NCBI GenBank assembly: GCA_036426205.1
Contig: CM071570.1
Span: forward strand, 52,684,984-52,748,983
From: Ascaphus truei
Lineage: Eukaryota; Chordata; Amphibia; Anura; Ascaphidae
DNA length: 64,000 nucleotides
Direction: 5' to 3'
Shown here: piece after piece, positions 31,045 through 42,800 of the stretch
How the letters are laid out: each line of letters opens with the position of its first letter
Position numbering within the stretch: position 1 is the stretch's first letter
Program-made: the position numbers and the translations under genes
The notes under the pieces: model-generated
Database searches by the model: none
What the model was told of the DNA's origin: nothing
The model's input: the letters and a program-made list of their open reading frames with translations, nothing else

Positions 31045-33110
31045 TTAGCGCTCTTTCCCCCACCCCTGGGAGATAAGGCATCTACGGTGTGTGTATGCGT
31101 TACCTGTGGCTCGCAGGAGACCTGAACCTCCGCCGCTGGGAGCCTGGGGTGTACCTGATTCGATATGTGACAGTGCCTCCACCTGTGCCGGATCTTAACT
31201 ATGTGGGATAACCCCGTGCAGGACCATATATGTACAACACACACTGATGCAATAAAACAATAGCACTTTACTGTGAACATATATGCAATGACAAACAATG
31301 ATAATACTACTACAACCCTAGGCCTCACCGGGCCGCAACCCCTCACCGTGTCTTCCCAACATTGTGTCCATACCCCTGTGGGGTTACACCAATGTACTTA
31401 GGTGCTCCATGCACCGTACCATCCCAGTGTCCACAGAACCAACCACCCACCCACCCAAGTGTGTGGGGCAGCACTGCGCCACTAGCCCGTGTATAGTTGG
31501 TGCACTTAGGTGAGATGAGGTACCTGTCGGGTGCTCCAGCACCAGACCACAGGCCGTAAATGCTGTGTAGCTTCTGCTGTGTCCATGACACTAGGAATGC
31601 TAAGCGGGGCAGTGTCCCTGACTATGGGGCCTGTCCCTATAGCAGCCACAAACTAAGATGAGTTGGGGCCTAGCTGGGGCCTAATAGGGGGTACCTGGCC
31701 TAGTGCAGGTGCCACAGACACCTGCACATTCAACCTACTCCTTCCTTGTCCCAGCTCCAACTAACGTGGTCTCAGCGTGCAAAAAGTAACAATATCCCCC
31801 TTGCAGGGTGTCACGGTTGTGCTCGCCACAAACCATGGTCGGACTGCGTGACTGAGGTGGGGTTGTATAAGCACCGACCTTAGACCGCGCAGGCTGATCC
31901 GGATTGAGCAGTTCGTAGTCGTACATAGCAGGGACTGGAGAGAGCAGCGAAGTCAGTGGACGAGCCAGGGTCAGGATTGGAGACATCATGGTAAACATAG
32001 TCCAAGCAGGGAGTCGGCAACAGGAGATCATGCAGGTCTTCCTGCTTCAGCGAAATTGCTGCAGGTCGGGAACGGGGTTTGCGCGAGTGGCGTCTATGGC
32101 CCATGGCACCGGTCTCAGGAAGGGGAAGGCTGACCGGAGTGGGCACACTGCCAAGCAGCACTGGTAAACCAATGCTTCAGCGCAGGAGTCCAGAACGAGC
32201 CTGTACGGGGAGAGAGAGCTTATGGCCTCAGGACTCAGAGACAGACCTCTACTACGGGAAGGGCAGCAGGTCTCAGGAAACAGGGAGCTGAAGTTACGCT
32301 GGAGATCCACCGCTTCAGCACAGGAAACAGGACACGGCCTCTGCAATGGAGAGAGAGCAGCAGGCCCCAGGAACCAGAGACAGGCCTCTGCTATGGGAAG
32401 GGCAGCAGGCCTCAGGAAACAGGAAGCTGAAGTTACGCTGGAGATCCACTGTTCAGCACAGGAACCAGGAACATGGGCTAGGAACAAAGGACATGAAACA
32501 GCAACAAGGTGGCCAAGACAGGTGGCTGTGGCAAACACAGAACATCCAAGAAGGATTATGCTCGGCAGAGAAGCATTGTGGGAAAGCTGTATTTAAAGGT
32601 CAGCGAAGCTATAGCAAAAGGGGCGTGTGAGAGCATTGCTCTAATGACTGAACCCAAGCTGGGGCTGCAGTAATAGCTTGCACAGCTGCAGAATATATCA
32701 TGGGGAGTGTTCTGCACAGGTCTGTAAGGCAAGGTAAGCAGTAAACCGAGGTGTGGATTCCTTACACAGGGAAAGCTGCAGCCCTATTGGCTATTGCCCG
32801 ACATGTGTGCCTCGCATCCTGGGGCATGTAGACTTCTGGGGAGCTCTTCTCCCATTGACCGTCTTGCATGCCTATACCGCGCATGCGCCAAGCTTCGTGT
32901 AATGGCCGCTGGCTATGGGGACTCACTGCGCATGCGCAACCCTATTGTAAATGGCGGCACCCTGCAGAAAGAGCCGCCGGGAACCTCCGGCGATGCAGTC
33001 GCCTGCATAACCTCCCAGAGGTCTGCCCCGTGCCTCCGCTGCCTAGCGCACCCGCGCCGGGAGGTAAGGGGCTGACGGGGGGGACCCGTGCTATATATAT
33101 ATATAGGTAT
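31045..33110 (+). mobile_element. R1 LTR-like repeat, copy A, split by a solo LTR
   Basis: Matches copy C (43498-44900) in order: GCAGGAGACCTGAACCTCCGC, GGCAGCACTGCGCC, GTTGGGGCCTAGCTGGGG, CTGGCCTAGTGCAG, and the CpG-rich end with CGCATGCGC and AATGGCGGC. It is interrupted at 31809-32766 by another LTR. Confidence 0.65.
31809..32766 (+). mobile_element. Solo LTR (family R2) inserted in R1
   Basis: TGTCACGGTTGTGC...CCTTACA, flanked by CAGGG on both sides (31804-31808 and 32767-32771), a 5-bp target duplication. Internal near-tandem units of about 130 bp (GGGAAGGGCAGCAGG...CAGGAAAC) lie at 32200-32470. A related copy is at 52297. Confidence 0.75.
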
Positions 33111-33127
33111 GTATGTATGTATGTATG

Positions 33128-34558
33128 TGTAACACCCCTACCCCCCCCCCCTCCCGGCAGCAGGGGGTAGGATGTACATGTGTGAACAGGGTTCTGCTCC
33201 GCTCCCGATGGGATTAGCGTGTCAGCTCCTTGGTCAGTTACCTGTGATCTCAGGGTTCTCTCTGGTGGGTTCAGGCCTTGGCTGTAATGGAGGATAGTTG
33301 GTGGTTGGAAGAACAGGACAAGATAAGAAATAGGGCGCCAGGATCTTTTGCAACTCACAGGTATTTTATTGTCAGGTACAACAGTTCCAGGCTTGCACAG
33401 GATCAATTGTTCTCATATAGAGCACAATACATCATTAGACAGGTTCCCTGTATAATGCTCTATTCAGGGCAAGTTCCCTCCCCTTCCCATTCAGGATCAG
33501 TACTTCTGGGTCAGTATATGCTTCTAGTCCACCACACATCTTTTGGCTTCCTATCTCCTAGCACACTGACTCAGTATCTACTAGCTCAATAAATCACTCC
33601 TAACTCCTCAAGGGTCTCTCCCTTAACGGCCTGAGCTAATAAATAATAATACTGTAATAATATTATCCTTTTTAAGGGATAATGAGAACTGTTCCTTTTT
33701 TAAGTGTGCTAACGGTGTCTCTCCACAGTTATAACTCTCATCTCCTTTTACTGTCCTAATCTTAACTGTCTCAGACAGCTAAAGGGGCAGAACTCCTAAC
33801 GTAGGGCCTGTCCCTGAAGCAACCACAAACTGGGGCAATGGTAACAGTTATCTGGGGCCTATGGGGTTAACTGGCCTAGTGCAAGGGACAAGGGGCTCCC
33901 CTGCACCCTCACTCACCCAGCTCCCTGCTCCAACTACCACTCTTCAAAAACTGTCTTAAATCATCTCTCACAGCTTCACTAGTTGCCTAGCAACATGTAA
34001 CTGCAGCCTCTCTTACTTGTCCCTATTCAAAACTGCCAGCGCAGGCTCCCTTGCACTGAAAAGGCCTTAATTACAAATGCAGCCGCCCTATTGACTAAGC
34101 CGCAGCATGTGACATTCCCCTGAGGCTCATGGGACTTGTAGTCCCTGTCTTGAGCCTTTCCCTATTAGCCGCCCTCGTGGGGTCCTACTGCGCTTGCACG
34201 AGTTCTGCGCACACGCAATCAACTACAAAATGACGGCACCCTGCAAAGGGAGCCGCCGGAGCCTCCAGCAACTGCTCGCCCTATCTATGGGCCGCAACTG
34301 TAACGCACCTGATTGCTTTCCCCCCCGGGAGCACCTCACCTCTTGCGCAGGTGCGAAGCTCCCTAATGGCCGCCGCTAGTCGTCCCGCGCATTTGCGCAT
34401 ACGCGAGCCCTATGCGCGTGTGCACGCATAACAAACATGGCAGCGCCCTGCATAGGGTGCCGCCGGAAAGCCCGTCACCACCCGAAACAGCCCCCCACAG
34501 CAGCGAATGTAAGGGGGGAAAACGGAGGACCGTGGGAGCCAGAGGGGACCTGGCTACA
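33128..34558 (+). mobile_element. R1 LTR-like repeat, copy B
   Basis: TGTAACACCCC...GGACCTGGCTACA, about 1.43 kb with TG...CA ends, set in a TATG microsatellite that may hide the target duplication. Shares CACAAACTGGGGC, CTGGCCTAGTGCAAG and CGCATTTGCGCATACGCG blocks with the other R1 copies. No internal coding region. Confidence 0.65.
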
Positions 34559-35020
34559 TATGTATGTATGTAGAGTATTGCATTTGGCACAGAAATAGGA
34601 CAGGGTCCAAAGAATTGTTAGGTACCAAATTAGGGAGGAGTGAAGATGTAAATTCAGTCCTGGAGAAAAGCTCCCAAATCAATGTTGACATTATATCCAA
34701 ATGGTACCAATGTTTTGATTATTAGTCTATTGAGGTGATACAATGAAGTGGAGAAAAGAGACAGGAGTCACTGCAGAGTCGCCCAGGCAAGATCAAATGA
34801 TGCAGGAACATGCAGGCATTGAGGTAATCAGGGGAGAGCGAGGATAAGAAGAACAAGCCTCGACGTACGTTTCGTCACTGCTTTTTCTAGAGGCTTCTAG
34901 AAAAAGCAGTGGCGAAACGCAGCGACTCCTGTCTCTTGACTCAACATCATCAGTGACAGCGAAGGCGACGGCATTGGCGAACCCAGCGATTCTCATTCGG
35001 GCTCCCATGAAATTACTTAC
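34559..35020. mobile_element. Foldback/Penelope-like repeat, 5' of the Gypsy insertion
   Basis: Carries two facing GAAACG motifs (minus 34857-34894, plus 34893-34926) around CTAGAGGCTTCTAG. The same repeat seems to resume after the Gypsy element at 40814. Confidence 0.55.
34857..34894 (-). ncRNA. Degenerate hammerhead-like motif
   Basis: Stem I GCCTC/GAGGC is perfect and GAAACGTACGTC is intact, but the CUGANGA core is altered (TAGAAAAAG) and stem II is weak. Confidence 0.35.
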
Positions 35021-35780
35021 TGTGAGGATTCGGGGATCGCGGCGCCCGCGGCCCGGCCCCTCCTCACCCCGGTTGGCTCCCGCTGCTGCCTTGGTACATG
35101 CCCCTCACCGGCGCTGTTTACCTCCTGCTGTCCTGGAGGTTCCCCACCGTCCCCGGCGGTCCGTCTCCGCTCCTAAGCTTCCCCTCTCCCATGCGGCTCC
35201 CATGTTACCCGGGCGCGCGCATGGACAGCGCGCGCTGGGTGAAGATAATTTATTCACTGCACTAGCAGTGAATCCATGCCCCCAGCATACGAACAGGCTG
35301 TCCTGCCAAAATAAAAGTACTCACCTGCCTGCCAATCAAGTGGACCTATCCAAGATAGCTCCACGCACTCCTCCAGGTCTGCCTCCACTTCTGATTGGTC
35401 AGCTGCACTTTATATTGCCTGTCCTGTCACTCACTCATTGCTCGACATAGTTTCCACTTGTGGATCACTACGCTGGCACTCTCACTCTTTATTCTCTCAG
35501 GTTACGACTTGGCTTGGTGGACGTCTATCTCTGGCTCTCGACCCCTGCTTGGACACTGACCTTCCGGAATTCTCCAATCCCTGACCTTGGCTAACAGCAA
35601 CGACAACGGCACTTCTTTACCGGTACCGGCAAGTATTGCTAAAGCTTACACCACCTGGCCTGGCAACGCCTAAAACACCACTCTCCGGACACGCTCCTTT
35701 TGCTGCGGGTGCGTGCTCATATACGTCCCTCACCTCAGTATAAGGGACGAGTCTGGTCTTCGGACAGCAACGGCGTAACA
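35021..35780 (+). repeat. 5' LTR of the Gypsy element
   Basis: TG...CA ends. TATA-type sequence CTTTATATTGC at about 35408-35418, about 25-30 bases before ATTGCTCGACATAG (35437-35450), the likely start of R. Confidence 0.9.
35440..35451 (+). promoter_or_regulatory. Likely transcript 5' end complementary to the primer-binding site
   Basis: GCTCGACATAGT here pairs with ATTATGTCAAGC at 35780-35791 (11 of 12 positions, counting one G-U pair). Tf1/sushi elements prime reverse transcription by folding the RNA 5' end onto the site just after the LTR. Confidence 0.55.
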
Positions 35781-35782
35781 TT

Positions 35783-36723
35783 ATGTCAAGCCCACAAGAC
35801 GCAGACCAGACAGACGTGGACTCTATGATGACGGCCATGTACCAACAAATTCAGGCCTTAACGGATCAAGTGGCTCTCCTCTCCCAACAGGTACAGGACC
35901 TCTCTCTTCAGGCACTACCTGCGGCTGCACTGCCGGCGCAGTCAGATCCGATATCCACTTCATCCCCAGGTCCGAAGATTCCGGCTCCGAAGCTGTACGC
36001 GGGGGATCCCCACGCTTGTCGTGGCTTTCTCAATCAATGCGAGATCCAGTTCGAGATGGCTCCGCAGCTGTATTCCACTGGTCGGAAGAAGGTGGCTTAT
36101 GTTTACAGCCTGCTCACAGATAATGCACTGGCATGGGCCTCCCCGATCTGGGAACTTGCCCCGATATTACCCGAGATTACACAGCCTTCAGATGAGACTT
36201 TCGACAGGTCTTCGATACCCCCGCACGACAAGAGACTGCTTCTGATTCCATGCTGCAGCTTTCACAGGGACGTCGGCTTGTGGCCCAATACGTCTTGGAA
36301 TTCAGGACCATAGCAGCTGAGACTCGTTGGGGCCAGGAGGCCTTAGTTTCCGTCTTCTGGAAAGGCTTATCGGATTCTCTGAAGGATGAACTTGCTTCTC
36401 AACCCAGGCCAGGACTTCTGGAGGACCTCATCACCCTGGCCATTCGTATGGACCAGCGTCTTCAGGTACGCCGCGCTCAGCGTCAGCAACCTCGGTCCAC
36501 GCCTTTCCGTGCTCCTTTCTCCAGGTTCTCTACTACCCCGAGACCCGTCTTCTCCCCGCTCCCTGCGCTGGAAGCCCCAGAGCCGATGCAACTTGGAGTC
36601 CAGAGTCCTCGGGTACCCTTACGACAAATTCGCCCAACTGGAGAGTCGTGTTATCACTGCGGATCTTCTGAGCAGCGGACCCGTGACTCTCCACCATCTC
36701 CGGGAAATGACCAAACCCAGTGA
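35783..36723 (+). pseudogene. Gypsy gag, frameshifted
   Basis: Starts at the ATG 35783, three bases after the LTR. It has an N-terminal coiled coil (MYQQIQALTDQVALLSQQ), then a capsid-like region (PKLYAGDPHACRGFL), a frameshift near 36150-36250, and a damaged CCHC knuckle (CYHCGSSE then altered His/Cys). It ends at TGA 36721-36723. The next ORF is in the -1 frame and overlaps slightly. Confidence 0.85.
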
Positions 36724-37373
36724 GTACGAAGGGGCTCTCCCTGGGTGCTAAATCTTCTCGTCCCCTATCCAGGAGGAAACTCCCTAAAAAATTGACCATT
36801 CCCGTTTCTCTTTCTGGTCCTACTTTCCGCACCTCCACAGCAGCATTCATTGATTCCGGAGCAGGAGGGAACTTTGTGGACCAGACCTTCTCCGAACAGA
36901 ATCAGATTCCGCTCACTAAGAAGAAGTTCCCCGTTGCCTTGGTCGGGATTGATAATCGACCGCTCACCCCGGCATATATCTCCTTGGAGACCGGTCCCAT
37001 CACCCTTTCTTCTCACTCCCACAAGGAGACCTTGGACTTTGACGTGATTCATGCTCCTGGTACACCGGTCACTCTTGGCCTGCCCTGGTTGCCGAAGCAC
37101 AATCCACAGATCGATTGGGTATCTTCCAACCCCATTGTCTGGAGGGATAACTCTGAGGAATCTTCTTCATCTACGGTACGTCCGTCTCAATTACTAGCTA
37201 ACACATCCAATCCTAAGAGAGACTTACCCTCCCCATACGTGGATTTTTTAGATGTTTTTAGCAAGACAAAATCTGAGCTCCTACCCCCTCATCGTCCATA
37301 CGACTGTCCGATTGACTTGGTACCTGGGTACACCTTTCCCAAGTTCAAATCCTACCCCCTCTCGTTACCCTAG
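36720..37373 (+). pseudogene. Gypsy protease and start of RT region
   Basis: An aspartic protease is marked by FIDSGAGGNFVDQ, then VTLGLPWL and the pre-RT block PYDCPIDLVPG. The frame ends at a TAG (37371-37373) that separates it from the RT in the same frame. Confidence 0.88.
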
Positions 37374-37382
37374 TCGGAAGCC

Positions 37383-38138
37383 ATGGATGAATACATTCGT
37401 GAGAATTTGAGACGGGGTTTTATACGTCACTCCAACTCTCCCGCGGGGGCTGGATTTTTCTTCGTCAAGAAGAAAGATGGGACTCTCAGACCGTGTATAG
37501 ATTACCGGGGCCTGAGCCACATTACGGTAAAGAATCGTTATCCACTTCCACTCATCTCTGAGCTGTTTGATAGACTTCAAGGGGCCAACCTCTTTACCAA
37601 ACTTGACCTTCGTGGGGCGTACAATCTCATTCACATCCGGGAGGGCGACGAATGGAAAACTGCTTTCAACACCTGTAGTGGACACTACGAATACCTTGTG
37701 ATGCCCTTCGGTTTGTGCAACGCACCAGCAGTTTTGCAGGATTTTATCAGTGACATCTTTCGGGATGTCCTTAATCGTTTCGTAATCGTCTATCTGGATG
37801 ACATCCTTATTTTTTCCAAGAATCTACAGGACCATATCATCCACACGAAGTTTGTGCTTTCTCGTCTCCGAGAGAACCGGTTGTTTGCCAAAATGGAGAA
37901 ATGCCTTTTTCACCAGTATACCACTTCCTTTCTTGGGTACATTATCTCCAACAGAGGCTTGGTCATGGACCCCGAGAAACTGAAAGCCGTACTGGATTGG
38001 CCGCAACTCGATTCCCTCAAGTCTATTCAGCAATTTTTAGGATTCTCTAATTATTACCAGAAATTTATTAGCAATTTTTTCACCATCATCGCTCCTATCA
38101 CGGCACTGACTCAAAAAGGTGCAGATCCTTCATCTTGA
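37383..38138 (+). pseudogene. Gypsy reverse transcriptase
   Basis: Contains [44 protein letters not shown] and the catalytic [12 protein letters not shown] near 37785-37815. Ends at TGA 38136-38138. Confidence 0.92.
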
Positions 38139-38144
38139 TCTCCC

Positions 38145-38645
38145 AAGGCAGTCACGGCTTTCAAATCATTGAAGCAAGCTTTCGTCTCTGCTCCCATCCT
38201 CCGACATCCAAACACTAATTTTCCATTCACCCTAGAGGTTGACGCTTTGGACTGTGGGGCTGACGCGGTTCTATCCCAGAAATTTTCTTCCCAGGACAAA
38301 CTTCACCCTTGCGGTTTTTTCTCTAAGAAGTTTTCTCCAGCGGAGAGAAATTATGACGTAGGTAATAGGGAACTTTTGGCTGTCAAATTAGCTCTTCAAG
38401 AATGGAGGCATCTTCTGGAGGGATCTAAACTGCCATTCACGATTCTCATGGACCATAAAAACTTGTACATCGAGAATGCTCGCCGCTTGGGTCCCCGCCA
38501 AGCTCACTGGTCGTTATTTTTCTCTAGGTTTAATTTTATTTTATCATACATTCCCGGCACAAAAAACGTCAAGGCTGATGCCCTCTCTAGACAATACTCT
38601 TCTGAAGAGAGACCGGAAAAAAACACAGAGTCCATCCTTCCTTAA
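38145..38645 (+). pseudogene. Gypsy RNase H
   Basis: Begins [13 protein letters not shown], then [36 protein letters not shown], and [14 protein letters not shown]; ends at TAA 38643-38645. Same frame as the RT. Confidence 0.9.
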
Positions 38646-38654
38646 CAAAGGATC

Positions 38655-39740
38655 CTAGCAGTCGCGACGTTCAAGAATCTCGAGAAGATCATTAAATCTC
38701 AAAAACATCTTCCGACTGGTCTTGAGGTTCCCGAAGGACACTTTGTACGTAGAGCCCAAGTTCGTTCCTGAGATACTTGATTGGGGACATGCTGCCCGCT
38801 CGGCAGGACATCCAGGATTCAAGAAAACCTTGGATCTCATCCGTCGTACCTTCTGGTGGCCCAATATGGCCAAAACCATTCTTGAATTCACACGGCCCTG
38901 TCCGGTATGTGCACGTAACAAGATTCCTCGTCAGAAACCCCAGGGTCTTCTCCTACCATTACCCATCACAGAGCGCCCCTGGTCACACATATCCATGGAC
39001 TTTATTGTTGAGTTGCCTAGGTCGAATGGCATGAACACTATTCTAGTAGTAGTGGACCGGTTTTCCAAGATGGCACATTTCATCCCTCTCAAAGGATTAC
39101 CCTCCTCACCCGCCCTAGCCGATATTTTCTCCAAAGAGATTTTCCGGATCCATGGGATTCCTACATCCATCGTATCTGATCGGGGCTCTCAATTTGTCTC
39201 CAGATTCTGGAGGTCTTTCACCAAAAGACTGGGCATCTCCTCTTCCTTTTCTTCAGGATATCACCCTCAAACTAACGGGTAGACCGAGAGGGTTAGTCAA
39301 TCCCTCGAGAAATATTTAAGGTGCTTTGTCTCTAACTCTCAGGATGACTGGCGGAATTACTTCCTTGGGCTGAGTATGCCTTTAATTCCTCCAGGAACGA
39401 GTCCACTCGTGAGACGCCCTTCTTTATTAATTACGGATTCCACCCGGCTCGCCTTCCTATTTCGAATATCTCCTCTGGAGTACCAGCCGTGGACGAACAC
39501 ATCTCTCTCCTGCAGGAATCTTAGTCTAGAATTAAATCGGCACTTCAAAATGCCTCCCTGACTTCTATAACCCAGGCTGATCGTCATCGCCGACCTACAC
39601 CCAACTATAAGCCTGGGGACAAGGTCTGGTTATCTACCAAGAATATCCATCTCAAGACCTCTTCCCCCAAATTGGCACCTAGGTTCCTGGGTCCTTTTCC
39701 TATCATGGAGCAGGTAAACCCGGTGTCCTTCTGACTTCAA
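38655..39740 (+). pseudogene. Gypsy integrase, broken
   Basis: His/Cys zinc region (HPGFKKTLDLIRRTFWWP ... CPVCARNK), then catalytic core with MDFIVELPRS, VVVDRFSKMAHFIPL and SDRGSQFVSRFW. A TAG at about 39280 and later frameshifts break the C-terminal half. Confidence 0.9.
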
Positions 39741-39752
39741 TTACCTCAAAAC

Positions 39753-40043
39753 ATGAGAATCCCTAATGTCTTTCACACTTCGCTTCTCAAACCGTTCATC
39801 TCCAGTTCCCTCTTTCCAGACCACACTCTTAAACCAGACCCAGTGTTCATACAGGGCAATGAAGAGTACGAGGTCCAAGCTTTACTAGATTCCCATCTTT
39901 CGAGAGGTAAGGTCCAATTCTTGGTCCATTGGAAGGGCTTTGGACCTGAGGAAAGGTCGTGGGTACCCCTTAATTCATTCATGCACCCGGACTTCTCAAA
40001 CGTTTCCGAAAGAAGTTTCCATCCAAACCATGGCCGACCCTGA
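39753..40043 (+). pseudogene. Gypsy integrase C-terminus with chromodomain
   Basis: Reads NVFHTSLLKPF then the chromodomain YEVQALLDSHLSRGKVQFLV and HWKGFGPEERSWVP, ending at TGA. The chromodomain defines chromoviruses and directs integration to particular chromatin. Confidence 0.9.
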
Positions 40044-40058
40044 GGGGGGGGGGGGTAC

Positions 40059-40813
40059 TGTGAAGATTCGGGGATCGCGGCGCCCGCGGCCCCTCCTCAC
40101 CTCGGTTGCCTCCCGCTGCTGCCGTGGTACATGCCCCTCGCCGGCGCCGCTTACCTCCTGCTGTCCTGGAGGTTCCCCGCCGTCCCCGGCGGTCCGTCTC
40201 CGCTCCTAAGCTTCCCCTCTCCCATGCGGCTGCCATGTGTCCCAGGCGCGTGCATGGACAGCGCGCGCCGGGTGAAGATAATTTATTCACTGCACTAGCA
40301 GTGAAACCACGCCCCCAGCATACGAACAGGCTGTCCTGCCAAAATAAAAGTACTCACCTGCCTGCCAATCAAGTGGACCTATCCAAGGTAGCTCCATGCA
40401 CTCCTCCAGGTCTGCCTCCACTTCTGATTGGTCAGCCGCACCTTATATTGCCTGTCCTGTCACTCACTCATTGCTCGACATAGTTTCCACTTGTGGATCA
40501 CTACGCTGGCACTCTCACTCTTTATTCTCTGAGGTTACGACTTGGCTTGGCGGACGTCTATCTCTGGCTCTCGACCCCTGCTTGGACACCGACCTTCCGG
40601 AATTCTCCAATTCCTGACCTTGGCTAACGGCAATGACGACGGCACTTCTTTACCGGTACTGGCAAGTATTGCTAAAGCTTACACCACCAGGCCTGGCAAC
40701 GCCTAAAACACCACACTCTGGACACGCTCCTTTTGCTGCGGATGCGTGCTCATATACGTCCCTCACCTCAGTATAAGGGACGGGTCTGGTCTGCGGGCAG
40801 CAATGGCGTAACA
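40059..40813 (+). repeat. 3' LTR of the Gypsy element
   Basis: Colinear with 35021-35780 with few substitutions and small indels. Confidence 0.9.
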
Positions 40814-42800
40814 CCTACGTTCTACCCAGCAGACTCCACGTGTGAGCTAAGTATCGCCTCAATAGACTGTCTGCCTTCTATCTATGTGGAGCTTTGACGC
40901 GTCACTCTGTCCACCATCTTTTACCTAAATGAGGTTCACACTCATTGCTGCAGTCTCTGCCCATTACCTGCCAGTTATTCTGCCTATTTAAACACAGTCT
41001 GTGATGATAGAGAGGATTTGGCCCGGGATTAAAGGGGTTACACCCCAATTGGCCACCCTCTACCCTCACCTGGGAAGCAAGGGGTTAACTGGACTGAGGT
41101 CCAGTAATGTGTTTTTACCTCGCTTCAATATCCAAATGCTTATTCCACTGTAAAAATGTATTGTTTCTGGGCCAGTGTCTGCACCACACACACTGGGGCT
41201 TAAGGGGTTAATGAGCTGCCGTTTAGGAAAATACATTAGGATTCATGGTATCTTTTCAGAAATATCTGGGCTTCAAAGGGCTTGATTGAAGTTGGGTGTG
41301 AAAAAGTACAGATGGGGGTTTTGGTGCACAGTATGTTAATACCTAATTTGCAGGCCAAGGGAATATTGCTGGGAGACAGCTTGGCCAGGAGGTCTGGGGC
41401 ATTGGGTGTGAAACATAGCACCAGTGACCAAAAGGTAACTGCCCTAATTGTTTATGTTGGAGGCAGGAACCAAGAAACTGAATGTTTTTTAAGTGTGATA
41501 CTTCACACTTCAATGGAAGCCAAAATCTGCTTCAAAGAGATTTATTGATGGGGGCCAGGGGTGCGGTTACCCAAGCAGAGATCAGAATGAATGACCTTAT
41601 TAAATATAAGAATATTATGAGATGTCCTCAGCTGAACATGCTAAAAGTTACATATGTGTAACCGGGGGACTGAGACGCAAATAATGAATACAGACACATG
41701 ACGTTTAGCCAGTACTAAGAGCTAGATATTAATATCTCTCTTAATTTTAGTATTACACTGTAATATTTAGTCTCATTGGGAGCGTCATGCGTGCCGGAAT
41801 GTATTAATATGTCTCGCGTGCCAGTAAGGAGCACTGAACTGAAGTGCTAAAGTTATTTAGATAGGAAAAGCAGTTGGTAAACGTCCTTGGGTGGGAGGAG
41901 TTTTACTCTGAGGAAAACTGTCAACCTCACCACTGATTTATGAGAAGGGCTGGGTTTAGGTTGTGTTCAATGGGAAATAATGGTATAAGAACCAGGCTCA
42001 GCCTATGGCTATTGTCTTCATGTATAGTCTTCATGCCAGAGGTCTTCATGTCCTTCATGTGTCTTCATGATCTGCTTGTCTTGCTGGGATGTCAACTGAA
42101 ATATGGAAGAAATGGCCCATCCTGTATCCTGATGGCTTTCTTGTCATAATCTTTAAGTAAGTGTCTATATTTTGCCTGTTATTTGTATATCTTGTGTGTT
42201 CACCTTTATCAAGGAATAAATTATATTTGATCATATCTAAGTCTCGTCCCAGTTCAACCCAGTTATATATATATATATTGGTGTGTATTATTAATAGCCT
42301 GTCACAAAGCTCCCGTCACACAGTCACATTTATTTTTGTGCTGACATAATTTCAGGCAGCTCTTGTGTGTTCTCTGCTCTCATTACTCATGAGTTTATGT
42401 CTGTGTCTCTCATTCCCATTGAGATTTGGAGCAGATTTTCATTTGTGTTTATTTTTTGCAGGACCCCTGGTATAGGTTTGTGCTTCAGCTAGGTCTAGGT
42501 TTTAGCATTCTCATTTGAGTAGCTTTTTCTTCCATGACCGTCCGGTCAACAGAAGGGAGGCCCATTGTGTGCCTCACCATTCTGAGGGTATTTTGTCATT
42601 ACACCTTTATTACTACGTATTACTGACTTATTTTGAGGCCATCCCTATTACTTGGGTTGCATGTGGTTGTTTTCCACACTTTTGAGGTATGTGAGAGTGT
42701 TTTATTATATATGTATGTTATATGTCCTTAAATAAAATTGTTATATTTTTTGTACACCAGAGTACTTTATGTGGGATATTTTTTCTTCCTTTGTGATATA
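40814..42800. mobile_element. Foldback/Penelope-like repeat, split by a solo LTR
   Basis: 40814-40999 and 42321-42800 appear to be the rest of the repeat seen at 34559-35020. It ends in TTTTGTACACCAGAGTACTTT and an (AT)n tract (about 42798-42820). Assignment to Penelope-like elements is inference. Confidence 0.45.
41000..42320 (+). mobile_element. Solo LTR with 5-bp target duplication
   Basis: TGTGATGATAGAG...CTCCCGTCACA flanked by CAGTC (40995-40999 and 42321-42325). Contains AATAAA at 42215-42220. About 1.3 kb; no internal genes. The frames inside are not recognisable. Confidence 0.75.

Larger units (their letters stand above)
35021..40813 (+). mobile_element. Gypsy (Metaviridae) chromovirus, Tf1/sushi-like, nearly complete, broken
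   Basis: LTRs of about 760 bp (35021-35780 and 40059-40813, TGTGA...GTAACA) flank gag, protease, RT, RNase H, integrase and a C-terminal chromodomain, in Ty3/Gypsy order. A poly-G purine tract (about 40042-40055) precedes the 3' LTR. Flanks are CTTAC and CCTAC, a near 5-bp duplication. The LTRs are very similar by eye, so the insertion looks fairly recent, but frameshifts in gag and nonsense codons near 37371, 38136 and 39280 make it inactive. The gag and protease sequence resembles the sushi group. Confidence 0.93.

Noticed and set aside
32047..32630. Frames with internal repeats (163 and 124 codons)
   Set aside because: They read through near-tandem units of about 130 bp inside a solo LTR.
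35783..40043. Domesticated sushi-type gag gene (RTL/PEG10-like)
   Set aside because: Intact LTRs, near target duplication, and broken frames show an ordinary retrotransposon insertion, not a host gene.
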